From positions 124,001 through 188,000 of the forward strand of contig JAEWRE010000066.1 in NCBI GenBank assembly GCA_023460235.1: 64,000 bases of DNA, given 5' to 3'. The notes under the pieces were generated by a model, which searched no databases, was not told the origin of the DNA, and saw nothing but the letters and a program-made list of their open reading frames with translations. Positions within the stretch are counted from its first letter, which is position 1. Each line of letters opens with the position of its first letter. A program made the translations under genes and the position numbers. Of the stretch, positions 34,518 through 43,405 are shown piece after piece. The stretch comes from Bacillota bacterium. GTDB lineage: Bacteria; Bacillota; Clostridia; TANB77; CAG-465.

Positions 34518-36260
34518 ATGTCAAAAGTATTTTCTAAAATTATTAAATTTACAGAATATTTATTAGAAGATAAAAAAATATCAAACAAAAGTTATTCTTC
34601 TGAAAAAATAAATTCTAATATAAAACAGAATACTGAAAAAAGTAGTAACAAAAATGAAAAATATATTTTAAGTATATATAATACTATAAAAAATAAAAAT
34701 AGAACCTATTCATCATACTATTATGATAAAAAGGCATTATTAAATGAATTTTATAATAAAGCCAAAATATTAGAAAAATTAGAGGATAATTATGATTATG
34801 ATTATAAAGGCAATGAATATGAAAGTTATTTATATTATTTTTGTGACTATTCAGATTTAGACTTTGCAAGTTTTAGAAAATATTTTACATGGAGAACAAA
34901 AGTAAGAAATGGTGAGTATTTGCCTACAAGCTTAGAATTTTTAAATTTATATATTAAAGAGCTAATTAATGAAATTGGAGTTAATTCAGAATATGAAGCT
35001 ATTATAAAATTAATAGAAATATATAATAATTATGTAAATCAAAATTATAAAATTAAATATTCTTTAAGAAATATCATAAAATATTTTTATATTTTAAGTG
35101 ATTTGGATTTTGAATATTCAGATATTGAGCTAATGTTTAAGGATAATAAGTTAAATGTTTCTAATTTTGTTGAAGATTTATTAGAAAAAAACTATGACGA
35201 TAAAATTGAAATATTAAATGATATATCTAGTTATAAAATATTAAAAAGTAAATTTTTAGATTCAAAGTATGGCTACTTATTATATAGTTGCTTACCATCA
35301 GTATTAAAAGATATAGATTGTTATTTTAAAACTATAGACATAGATTTTATAAATTTTTTTATTCAAAGTAATATACATGATTACTATTTTGATATATGCG
35401 ATGGACTTTATATCAATAATATAGAATCAAAAATACAAGATTTAAAAGGAAAAATTGTAAATATTAGTAAAGTAGAAAAATATTCAATAGGCAAAAAATC
35501 AATTATTTGCGAAGATTACGTTATACTAAGGTACAGAAAATTTATTGGATACATTTTAAAAGCTGTTGAAAGCAATTTAAGAGAGTATGTTGGATATAGA
35601 AGTATATCATTGATAGATATTAAGGAACTTAAAAATGAAGGTATTGCATATTACTATGGAAAAACAAAATTATTTAATAGGATTATAAAAAGCAATATAG
35701 AAAGCATTATAAGAGATTCAGTATTTAATTATCTTAGAAACTCTAATATTGAATTTGAAATATTAAAAAAAGAAAAGAATATAAAAATTGAAAATAATGA
35801 TGTGATTTTTGATAAAATGAAAAAAATTGAATTTAACAAAGGAAATTTTGAAAAGATAAGAGAGAACTCAATTAAAATACAAAACAAGCTTATAATAGAT
35901 GATGAATCTGAGGAATTTAACAATTCTACTATTATAAAAGATGAAAATGAAAAAATAAACATTCAAATTTCTAATATAGAAAGTGCAGATACTATCACAG
36001 ATTTAAATGATAACGAATTTCATTTATTCAAATCTAAATTATTTCCAGAAGAAATTGAAATATTAAAAATATTAATTGAAAAAGAAAATAGCTTTATAAA
36101 AGTGATAGATATCGCTAAGGAGCATAATACATTGCCAGAAGTTATAATTTCAAATATAAATGAAAAAGCGATGAATTTTATTGGTGATAATTTAATTGAT
36201 TTAAATAATAAAGAAATCTATCAGGATTATTTGAGTGATGTAAAATATGTAATAAAATAA
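34518..36260 (+). CDS. TerB-N/TerB-C domain protein
   Basis: 580 residues. After ~85 polar residues, a TerB-N-type region (~110-190) is marked by FRKYFTWRTKVRNGEYLPTSLEF then LYIKELINEIG. The middle is helical and unassigned. The last ~80 residues match TerB-C: FKSKLFPEEIEILKIL...DIAKEHNTLPEVIISNINEKAMNFIGDNLID. TerB-N/TerB-C proteins are known from tellurite-type stress and DNA-processing gene sets. No catalytic motif is seen, so it may be a scaffold or sensor. It is first in an operon with a BrxD-like ATPase and a helicase; GGAGG precedes the ATG. Confidence 0.82.
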   Translation: MSKVFSKIIKFTEYLLEDKKISNKSYSSEKINSNIKQNTEKSSNKNEKYILSIYNTIKNKNRTYSSYYYDKKALLNEFYNKAKILEKLEDNYDYDYKGNEYESYLYYFCDYSDLDFASFRKYFTWRTKVRNGEYLPTSLEFLNLYIKELINEIGVNSEYEAIIKLIEIYNNYVNQNYKIKYSLRNIIKYFYILSDLDFEYSDIELMFKDNKLNVSNFVEDLLEKNYDDKIEILNDISSYKILKSKFLDSKYGYLLYSCLPSVLKDIDCYFKTIDIDFINFFIQSNIHDYYFDICDGLYINNIESKIQDLKGKIVNISKVEKYSIGKKSIICEDYVILRYRKFIGYILKAVESNLREYVGYRSISLIDIKELKNEGIAYYYGKTKLFNRIIKSNIESIIRDSVFNYLRNSNIEFEILKKEKNIKIENNDVIFDKMKKIEFNKGNFEKIRENSIKIQNKLIIDDESEEFNNSTIIKDENEKINIQISNIESADTITDLNDNEFHLFKSKLFPEEIEILKILIEKENSFIKVIDIAKEHNTLPEVIISNINEKAMNFIGDNLIDLNNKEIYQDYLSDVKYVIK

Positions 36261-36274
36261 ATGGGGGAAGAGAA

Positions 36275-37597
36275 ATGTCAATAAAAGTTCCAAAAAGAAT
36301 AGCAATTACTATAATGAACTCATTAAAAGGTGGAGTTGTTCCAAGAGTGGGTTTAGGATATATAGCAGTAGGAAGGGATTCCGAGATAGAGGCTTTACTT
36401 AATGATGTTGAAGTAATAGAAGATGGTGGAGCTACTTTTAGATTTATAGTTGGTAGATACGGTAGTGGAAAAAGTTTTCTGCTTCAAACAATTAGAACAT
36501 ATGTGATGGATAAAAATTTTGTTGTAATAGATGCTGATTTATCACCTGAGAGAAGATTAATGGGAACCAAAGGACAAGGTCTTGCAACATATAGAGAATT
36601 GATAAGAAATATGTCTACAAATACCTGTAGAGATGGAGGAGCACTTACATTAATACTTGAAAAATGGATATCAAATATTAAAGTTGATATAATGAATTCT
36701 AATAATGTTTTAGAGTCTTCAACGGAGTTTAATAGATTAATAAAAATGAAGATATATAAAGAAATAAATAATTTAGAGGGCATGGTAAATGGTTTTGACT
36801 TTGCAAAAATGATTAATATGTACTATGATGCCTATGAAGAATATGATGATGAAAAAAAATCTAAAGTTTTGAGATGGTTTAGAGGAGAATATAATACTAA
36901 AACAGAAGTAAAAAATGAACTTGGAGTAAGCATATTAATTACTGATGATAATTGGTATGAATATATTAAAATTTTTTCTACATTCTTAGTTAATGCAGGA
37001 TATAATGGGCTAATAATGTTAATAGATGAAATTGTTAATTTATATAGAATACCTAATGTTACAACAAGACAATATAACTATGAAAAAATGTTAATGATGT
37101 ATAATGATACTTTACAAGGAAAAGCTAAAAATTTAGGAATAATAATGGGTGGGACACCACAGTCTATTGAAGATAATAAACGAGGTGTATTTAGTTATGA
37201 GGCTTTAAAGTCAAGATTAACGGAAGGAAAGTTTGCAAGTGAAGAAACTGTAAACTTACTTTCACCAATTATTAGACTTAAGCAATTAACACCTGATGAA
37301 ATATATATATTAATAGAAAAAATATCTGATATTCATTCAGATTTGCATAATTATGAAAATAAAATTACTGAAGACGACTTAATGAACTTTATAAGAATCG
37401 AGTATGAGAGGGTAGGGGCAGATAGTAGGATTACACCTAGGGAAATAATTCGTGATTTTATTGAACTACTTGATATATTATTCCAAAATCCAGATAAAAT
37501 TTTTAATGATATTATAAAAAGCAAAAACTTTACTTTTTCAAAAAACGAGATAACAGATGAAAATATTCATAAAGAATTCGAGGAATTTGAAATATGA
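36275..37597 (+). CDS. BrxD-like P-loop ATPase (DUF2791 family)
   Basis: 440 residues. It opens with VPKRIAITIMNSLKGGVVPRVGLGYIAVGR, the usual start of BrxD-type ATP-binding proteins. Walker A is GRYGSGKSF near residue 60 and a Walker B-like LIMLIDEI near residue 247, with IMGGTPQSIED as a likely sensor region. These proteins occur in BREX type 2 loci and in TerB-associated sets with a helicase. No PglX, PglZ or BrxL gene is in the window, so this is not a canonical BREX locus. GGGGGAAG lies upstream of the ATG, and it overlaps the helicase by 4 bases. Confidence 0.87.
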   Translation: MSIKVPKRIAITIMNSLKGGVVPRVGLGYIAVGRDSEIEALLNDVEVIEDGGATFRFIVGRYGSGKSFLLQTIRTYVMDKNFVVIDADLSPERRLMGTKGQGLATYRELIRNMSTNTCRDGGALTLILEKWISNIKVDIMNSNNVLESSTEFNRLIKMKIYKEINNLEGMVNGFDFAKMINMYYDAYEEYDDEKKSKVLRWFRGEYNTKTEVKNELGVSILITDDNWYEYIKIFSTFLVNAGYNGLIMLIDEIVNLYRIPNVTTRQYNYEKMLMMYNDTLQGKAKNLGIIMGGTPQSIEDNKRGVFSYEALKSRLTEGKFASEETVNLLSPIIRLKQLTPDEIYILIEKISDIHSDLHNYENKITEDDLMNFIRIEYERVGADSRITPREIIRDFIELLDILFQNPDKIFNDIIKSKNFTFSKNEITDENIHKEFEEFEI

Positions 37598-39750
37598 TTA
37601 ATAATGTATTTGATAGATTAGCTCCCTTTATACAGGACTATATTTATAGAAATAATTGGAATGAATTAAGACCTATACAAGTGGCAACATGTGATGTATT
37701 TTTCAATACTAAAAAGAATATATTACTTGCTGCAACAACTGCTTCTGGTAAAACAGAGGCCGCTTTTTTGCCAGTACTTACTGATTTATATGAAAATGGA
37801 AGTACTTCTGTAGGAGTATTATATATAAGTCCTTTAAAAGCTCTAATAAATGATCAATTTAAAAGAATATATGATTTATTAGATGAAATTGATATACCAG
37901 TTACAAAATGGCATGGAGATGTAGATCAGAATTCAAAGAGTAAGTTACTAAAAAATCCAAAAGGAGTTTTACAAATCACCCCAGAATCGTTAGAAGCTAT
38001 GCTTATGAAAAATAGAGCATATATTGTAAAATTATTTAGTGATCTAAAATATATTATAATTGATGAAGTGCATTATTTTATGAATTCTGAAAGAGGTATT
38101 CAATTACTTTGTATTATAGAAAGAGTGCAAAAAATAATTGGTAAAATACCAAGAAGAATTGGATTATCAGCTACTCTTGGAGATTACAAATATGCAGAAA
38201 ATTGGCTTTCGTCAGGAACTAATAATTATTGTATTACACCAATAGTTGATAGTCCCAGGAAAAAAATAGCACTTTGGCTTGAATATATAAAAATAGAAAA
38301 TAATAAGATCAAGAATGGGAAAACAATTAATGATTATTATAATCTTTTATATGAAAGTTCATTAAATAAAAAGTGTATAATTTTTTCGAATTCTAAATCA
38401 GAAGTAGAAGATAATATATCACACTTAAAAAAGATTTCGAAAATTAAAAATACAGATGATATATACTATACTCATCATGCGAACATTTCTAAATCGCTTC
38501 GTGAATATACAGAACAGGTAATGAAAGATGATAATATGATTGCTGTAACTGGGGCTACAGTTACACTAGAACTTGGAATTGATATAGGGAATTTAGATAC
38601 CATAATTCAAGTCGGTACACCATATTCTGTTTCTAGTTTTGTACAAAGACTAGGTAGAAGTGGTAGAAGAGGTAATTCATCACAAATGTTATTCATTTTT
38701 AAAGAAGAAGTTATAGGTCCTTTAAAAGAATTTTATGAAAATGTAAATTATGAATTTTTACTTTGTATTTCAATAGTGCAACTATATATAGAAGAAAAAT
38801 GGATAGAACCAATTTTAGATGATAATATGTTACCATATTCTTTACTCTATCATCAAACAATGAGCTATACTTACTCAGTTGGATCTGTTTTACCAAAAGA
38901 ACTTGCAAGTAATATATTAACATTAACACCATTTAAAAATATAACAGCTGATTACTATAAAAAACTACTTAAATTCATGATAGAAAAAAAACAACTTGAA
39001 ATAGATGAAGATGGCTTATTAATTATTGGCAGTGAAGGCGAAAAAATAACTAATCATTATAATTTTTATTCTATCTTTGAAACAGAACTCGAGTATTCTG
39101 TGAAATCTGGTTCAAAAGATATTGGAACTGTACAAATAAGCTATAAGATAGGAGATAAATTTTTATTAGCAGGTATAAATTGGCAAGTTACAGATATAGA
39201 TGACAATAAATATATTATATATGTAAAAAAAGTATCTGGATCATCTTCAAATGCATGGAGAGGTAATTCTTCTATAAATATACATACTAAAGTTATGAAA
39301 AAAATAAAAGACATTTTATCTTCTAATGAGGAGTATAAATACTTATCAGAAGATGCAATTAATGAATTAAATACGTATAGAAATTTATTTAGAAAGTCAA
39401 ATGCTTTAAACAAAAAAATAATTAATCTTGAAAATGGAAGGTGTTTACTTTTCTACTGGGTTGGGACTAAACAACTATTAGCACTTCAAAACTGTCTACT
39501 TCAGAATGGTATATATAATAAATTAATAGTTAATAGTAGTATTCCTGTTTGCATAGAAATTTTATCAGGTGAAAATATTGAGTTGGTTCTAAAAAAAATA
39601 AAAAGCGAAAATCCAGAAAATTTTAATTGGATTGTAGACAAAGATTCTGTAAAAAATGCTAAATATAATGAATATGTACCAACAGAATTGCTAAATCAGC
39701 AATATATAGTTGATTGCTATGATATAAAAGATATGCAAAAAGAGATGTGA
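37594..39750 (+). CDS. DEAD/DEAH helicase, BrxHI/Lhr-like
   Basis: 718 residues. Superfamily 2 helicase: Q-like LRPIQVATCDVF, Walker A AATTASGKTEA near residue 50, ISPLKALINDQF, DEVH box near 157, motif III LSATLGD, and motifs V-VI ATVTLELGIDIG and VQRLGRSGRRG. The C-terminal ~300 residues are specific to this family, including WQVTDIDDNKYIIYVKKVSGSSSNAWRG, which recalls Lhr-type helicases. BrxHI is the helicase partner of BrxD in BREX type 2. The ATG overlaps the ATPase stop, so the two are translated together and probably work as a complex on DNA. Confidence 0.9.
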   Translation: MINNVFDRLAPFIQDYIYRNNWNELRPIQVATCDVFFNTKKNILLAATTASGKTEAAFLPVLTDLYENGSTSVGVLYISPLKALINDQFKRIYDLLDEIDIPVTKWHGDVDQNSKSKLLKNPKGVLQITPESLEAMLMKNRAYIVKLFSDLKYIIIDEVHYFMNSERGIQLLCIIERVQKIIGKIPRRIGLSATLGDYKYAENWLSSGTNNYCITPIVDSPRKKIALWLEYIKIENNKIKNGKTINDYYNLLYESSLNKKCIIFSNSKSEVEDNISHLKKISKIKNTDDIYYTHHANISKSLREYTEQVMKDDNMIAVTGATVTLELGIDIGNLDTIIQVGTPYSVSSFVQRLGRSGRRGNSSQMLFIFKEEVIGPLKEFYENVNYEFLLCISIVQLYIEEKWIEPILDDNMLPYSLLYHQTMSYTYSVGSVLPKELASNILTLTPFKNITADYYKKLLKFMIEKKQLEIDEDGLLIIGSEGEKITNHYNFYSIFETELEYSVKSGSKDIGTVQISYKIGDKFLLAGINWQVTDIDDNKYIIYVKKVSGSSSNAWRGNSSINIHTKVMKKIKDILSSNEEYKYLSEDAINELNTYRNLFRKSNALNKKIINLENGRCLLFYWVGTKQLLALQNCLLQNGIYNKLIVNSSIPVCIEILSGENIELVLKKIKSENPENFNWIVDKDSVKNAKYNEYVPTELLNQQYIVDCYDIKDMQKEM

Positions 39751-39804
39751 TATATAAATAATAAAAATTAGTTATAAGATAATTATAAGTAACTAACCTA
39801 TATA

Positions 39805-39855
39805 CAAATAAAACAGATGAAAGATATTAAATTATCATTACTTCTGTTTTATTTG
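39805..39855 (+). terminator. Probable terminator of the TerB operon
   Basis: CAAATAAAACAGA / TCTGTTTTATTTG perfect 13-bp arms with a 25-base loop that can fold further (GATA/TATC). The T run is inside the 3' arm. Confidence 0.55.
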
Positions 39856-39873
39856 CATATTTATTCCAAAATC

Positions 39874-39902
39874 TTGAAATTCTCACATAAAAGTTATATA
39901 AT
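39874..39902 (+). promoter_or_regulatory. Promoter of the DUF4321-radC-mre cluster
   Basis: TTGAAA (39874-39879), 17-base spacer, TATAAT (39897-39902). Confidence 0.75.
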
Positions 39903-39944
39903 AGGACCATGAAATATAATTACAAAAGAAGAGGGAGATTTTAA

Positions 39945-40205
39945 ATGAAAAAAATAATAGTAATAATATTTGCTATACTTGGGATTGTTGTTGGATCTTC
40001 ATTTGGAGATACTATGAATAATGTTGGCGGATTAGGATGGCTTGCAATTGGTGGAGAAATTGGATTTAAAAACCCTATTGTTTTAGATCTTAACTTCCTT
40101 CAATTTACAATTGGTTTTTGGTGCAAAATAAATATTGCAGGTGTTTTAGGTCTTGTGATATTTTCTATAGTATCAAAGAAGGTACTTGATTGGCTAAAAA
40201 TATAA
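39945..40205 (+). CDS. DUF4321 small membrane protein
   Basis: 86 residues with hydrophobic helices near 3-21 and 60-80 and a Gly-rich turn (GGLGWLAIGGEIGF). The family is found in Clostridia in front of radC and mreB, as here, so a role linked to cell shape or division is possible but unproven. AGAGGGAG precedes the ATG. Its end overlaps the radC start by 16 bases. Confidence 0.82.
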   Translation: MKKIIVIIFAILGIVVGSSFGDTMNNVGGLGWLAIGGEIGFKNPIVLDLNFLQFTIGFWCKINIAGVLGLVIFSIVSKKVLDWLKI

Positions 40206-40888
40206 TTAGTTTACCGTTAAATGATAGGCCCTATGAAAAATTGGAACTACTAGGTGCTGAAAATTTAACAAATTCAGAATTACTTGCCATAATTATTAAA
40301 ACGGGAAAGAAAAATAAAAATTGTCTTGAAATAGCACAAGATATATTGACTTCAAAAAAAGATACAAGTGATTTAAATGAACTTGAATTTTTGTCGTTAG
40401 TATCAATTGAAGAATTAAGGCAACATGATGGTGTTGGACGAGTTAAAGCTATACAAATAAAAGCTGTAATTGAACTTTCAAAAAGAATGTCAACTGTTTA
40501 TAATAGTAATAAAATAAAGATAAATACTCCAAAAGATGCATTTAACTTACTAAATTCTAGTTATTTAGGGAAAAAACAAGAATGTCTTAAGACAATTCTT
40601 CTAAATAAGAAGAATTCTGTTATTTCTATAGTAACAAATGCAATTGGAAATAATGATAGTATAAATATTGGACTTAAAGAAGTTTTAAGTGAACCTATAA
40701 AACAAATGGCTCATTCAATTATACTTTCACATAATCATCCAAGTGGTACACTTTCACCTAGCAAACAAGATATATTATTTACTAAAACTATTGGTGAAAA
40801 TGCTAAGATATTTAATATCAATTTGCTTGATCATATTATTGTATCTGACTCTAAATATATAAGTATGAAAGAAGAAGGATATATTTAA
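40190..40888 (+). CDS. radC: RadC family JAB-domain protein
   Basis: 232 residues. N-terminal helix-hairpin-helix-type region (LELLGAENLTNSELLAIIIKTG, HDGVGRVKAIQI) and a C-terminal JAB/MPN domain with the metal motif SHNHPSG followed by LSPSKQD. The TTG start at 40190 has AAGGTA upstream and overlaps DUF4321. Despite its name, a DNA-repair role for RadC is disputed; the domain is a predicted Zn-dependent hydrolase. Next to mreB, as is common in Firmicutes. Confidence 0.93.
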   Translation: MAKNIISLPLNDRPYEKLELLGAENLTNSELLAIIIKTGKKNKNCLEIAQDILTSKKDTSDLNELEFLSLVSIEELRQHDGVGRVKAIQIKAVIELSKRMSTVYNSNKIKINTPKDAFNLLNSSYLGKKQECLKTILLNKKNSVISIVTNAIGNNDSINIGLKEVLSEPIKQMAHSIILSHNHPSGTLSPSKQDILFTKTIGENAKIFNINLLDHIIVSDSKYISMKEEGYI

Positions 40889-40960
40889 ACAAAAGAAATA
40901 CTAAAAACAAAAGTAAAAAAATACAATAATTTTATATAAAATGTGGAAAAGGTGGTAAAA

Positions 40961-41974
40961 ATGGGTATAATATCAAGAGATATAGGTGTTGATTTAGGTA
41001 CATCATATATTAGAATACATGTAAAAGGCAGAGGAGTTGTTCTTTCTGAACCTTCTGTAGTAGCCATAAATAAAATAACAAATGAAGTTTTAGCTGTTGG
41101 AAGCCAAGCAAAAGAAATGCTTGGAAGAACACCTGAAAATATTATTGCTTTAAAACCGTTAAAAGATGGTGTAATTGCGGATTTTAATGCAACAAGATTA
41201 TTAATGCAAACACTAATTTCAAAAGTAATACCAAAGAGTTTATTTTCAAGACCTAGACTTGTAATTTCTGTACCATCAGGAATTACAGATGTTGAAGAAA
41301 GAGCAGTTGAAGGTGTAGCGTATAAAGCAGGAGCAAAAGATGTGTATCTTATGGAAGAATCAATGGCTGCTGCTATTGGTGCAAGACTTAAGGTTGAACA
41401 TCCAGAAGGCTCAATGATAATTGATATTGGTGGTGGAACAAGTGAAATTGCTGTTCTATCTCTTGGTGGAATAGTAGTATCAAATTCAATAAAATGTGCT
41501 GGAGATAGACTTGATAGAGATATTGTTGAATATGTTAAACAAAAATTTAATGTTATTGTTGGTGTTGTGGAAGCAGAAGAAGTAAAAAAACAAATAGGTG
41601 CTGCGACTGCTGCAATGACTGAAGAAAAAGTAAATATTAAAGGAAGAAATTTAGGTAATGGTCTTCCACAAACTATAACACTTACTACTAGTGATGTAAA
41701 TTCAGCAATTATTGATAGTTTACATGAAATTATTAGAGTATTAAAACTTACTTTAGAACATACTCCACCAGAGATTGCTTCAGATATAATGGAAAATGGG
41801 ATTGTTTTATGTGGTGGATGTGCTCAAATAAAAAATCTTGATAGATTTATATCAAAAGAAGTAGGTATGCCCGTACATGTTGCAGATAACCCATCAGAAT
41901 GCGTTGCAAGAGGTGTTGGAGCAGCGCTTGAAAATATACAGATATTAAAAAAATCTGTAAAAACGAAAAGATAG
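40961..41974 (+). CDS. mreB: Rod-shape-determining protein MreB
   Basis: 337 residues of a bacterial actin: phosphate-1 loop RDIGVDLGTSYIRI, phosphate-2 IIDIGGGTSEIAVL near residue 160, and adenosine region LCGGCAQIKNLD near 290. It forms membrane filaments that guide the elongation machinery. ATG 40961 has AAAGGTGG upstream; a longer frame from GTG 40943 lacks a site. First of the mreB-mreC-mreD-mrdA block. Confidence 0.96.
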   Translation: MGIISRDIGVDLGTSYIRIHVKGRGVVLSEPSVVAINKITNEVLAVGSQAKEMLGRTPENIIALKPLKDGVIADFNATRLLMQTLISKVIPKSLFSRPRLVISVPSGITDVEERAVEGVAYKAGAKDVYLMEESMAAAIGARLKVEHPEGSMIIDIGGGTSEIAVLSLGGIVVSNSIKCAGDRLDRDIVEYVKQKFNVIVGVVEAEEVKKQIGAATAAMTEEKVNIKGRNLGNGLPQTITLTTSDVNSAIIDSLHEIIRVLKLTLEHTPPEIASDIMENGIVLCGGCAQIKNLDRFISKEVGMPVHVADNPSECVARGVGAALENIQILKKSVKTKR

Positions 41975-41993
41975 AAAAATTTGGAGTGAGTAT

Positions 41994-42839
41994 ATGAATT
42001 ATAGATATGATTTTGAGAACAAAAATAAAACTAAAAAAAAGAAAATTATATTTGTTGTAGTATTTATAATTTTTGTTATACTATTTTCATCAATTTTATC
42101 AAGGAAAAGTTCAAATTCGATTATTGTAAAAATATCAAGTATTTTATCATATCCTTTTGATGCTGTTTATGAAGTTACAACTAATACATTTAAAAATATA
42201 GGCAAATATTTTTCAAATGCAAAAGTTATGGCTAATGAAAATGAAACTTTAAAATCTGAAAATAATGATTTAAAATTAAAAATATTAGAGACGCAAAAAG
42301 TTTTAGATGAAAATAGTTCATTAAAAGAAATGTTAGAAATAAAAAAATCATTTCAACATTTCAATATAAAACTTGCAGATATAATATTTAGAGAACATGA
42401 TAATTGGACACAAACATTTAAAATAAATGTAGGTAGCAATGATGGAATAAAACTAAATCAGGCTGTAGTACATTCAAATGGATTAGTCGGATACGTATCA
42501 AATGTTGAAGAAAATGCAAGTACTGTTGTTACAATACTTGATCCTATGGCTTCTGTAAGTGTAAATATAAGTACAATAAATGAGCCTGCAGTTTTACAAG
42601 GTGATTTAACTTTAAAGTCTAATAACAGATTAAAACTAACTTACATACCACTTGATGCAGAAGTTTCAATTGCAGATCAGTTATATACATCTGGCTTAGG
42701 ATCTACATATCCAGGTTCCATACCAGTCGGTAAAATAACAGAAGTAGTAAGTGGGAAAAATGATGTAAATAGATATGCAATAGTGGAACCAAATGTTAAT
42801 ATTAGAACTATATCTGAAGTTGGAGTAATAATTAATTAG
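41994..42839 (+). CDS. mreC: Rod-shape-determining protein MreC
   Basis: 281 residues: one transmembrane helix (residues ~16-34), a coiled coil (~75-115, NETLKSENNDLKLKILETQK) and an extracellular beta-rich domain with HSNGLVGYV and PGSIPVGKI. It links MreB to the extracellular synthesis enzymes. It follows mreB by 19 bases with TTGGAGTGAG upstream. Confidence 0.95.
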   Translation: MNYRYDFENKNKTKKKKIIFVVVFIIFVILFSSILSRKSSNSIIVKISSILSYPFDAVYEVTTNTFKNIGKYFSNAKVMANENETLKSENNDLKLKILETQKVLDENSSLKEMLEIKKSFQHFNIKLADIIFREHDNWTQTFKINVGSNDGIKLNQAVVHSNGLVGYVSNVEENASTVVTILDPMASVSVNISTINEPAVLQGDLTLKSNNRLKLTYIPLDAEVSIADQLYTSGLGSTYPGSIPVGKITEVVSGKNDVNRYAIVEPNVNIRTISEVGVIIN

Positions 42840-42850
42840 ATGAGGTCAAA

Positions 42851-43378
42851 ATGAGTAAGAAAATTTTAGCAGGAATATATTTAGTATTTTTAATAATATT
42901 AATATATCTATTTCAAGGTTTAATAATAAATAATAATAACTTATTTGGTGCAAAGCCAAACTTGATATTAATTTCTTGTATTGTAGTTAGCATGTGGTAT
43001 GGACTATATGTTGGATCTTTTTATTCTCTAATAATTGGAATAATAACCGATATAGTATTTGGAAATAGTAATTTTTTATTTACTGTTTCTTATGCAATAA
43101 CAGGAGTATTAATTGGATATTTCAATTATAACTATAGAAAAGAAAACAAAGTATCACTAGTATATATTACAATATTTGGTACAGCAATATTTGAAATTGT
43201 AGAATATATAGCATATCTTATGATTACTTCAAGATATAGCAGTATATTCTATCTTATAAAACAAATAGCAGTAAGCTCAATATTAAATATTGTAATAGTA
43301 TATATTATATATTCATTGGTTATTAAGATAGTTAATTATTTTGATGATAGAATTGGAAATAATGATGGTGTTATTTAA
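42851..43378 (+). CDS. mreD: Rod-shape-determining protein MreD
   Basis: 175 residues with about five membrane helices and the family pattern NLILISCIVVSMWYGLYVGSFYSLIIGIITD. It is the integral membrane member of the elongasome. It follows mreC by 11 bases with ATGAGGT upstream. Confidence 0.93.
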   Translation: MSKKILAGIYLVFLIILIYLFQGLIINNNNLFGAKPNLILISCIVVSMWYGLYVGSFYSLIIGIITDIVFGNSNFLFTVSYAITGVLIGYFNYNYRKENKVSLVYITIFGTAIFEIVEYIAYLMITSRYSSIFYLIKQIAVSSILNIVIVYIIYSLVIKIVNYFDDRIGNNDGVI

Positions 43379-43405
43379 TAGTTTATAAAGTAGGTGAAAA
43401 TTTAG

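Noticed and set aside
34385..34588. Minus-strand 67-codon frame over the terminator and TerB promoter
   Set aside because: It runs through a 16-bp terminator stem and the start of the TerB gene, has no ribosome site and is extremely biased to Phe/Ile/Ser as expected for AT-rich antisense.
34518..39750. Calling the TerB/BrxD/helicase operon a complete BREX system
   Set aside because: No PglX, PglZ, BrxA, BrxB, BrxC/PglY or Lon-like gene is present in the window.
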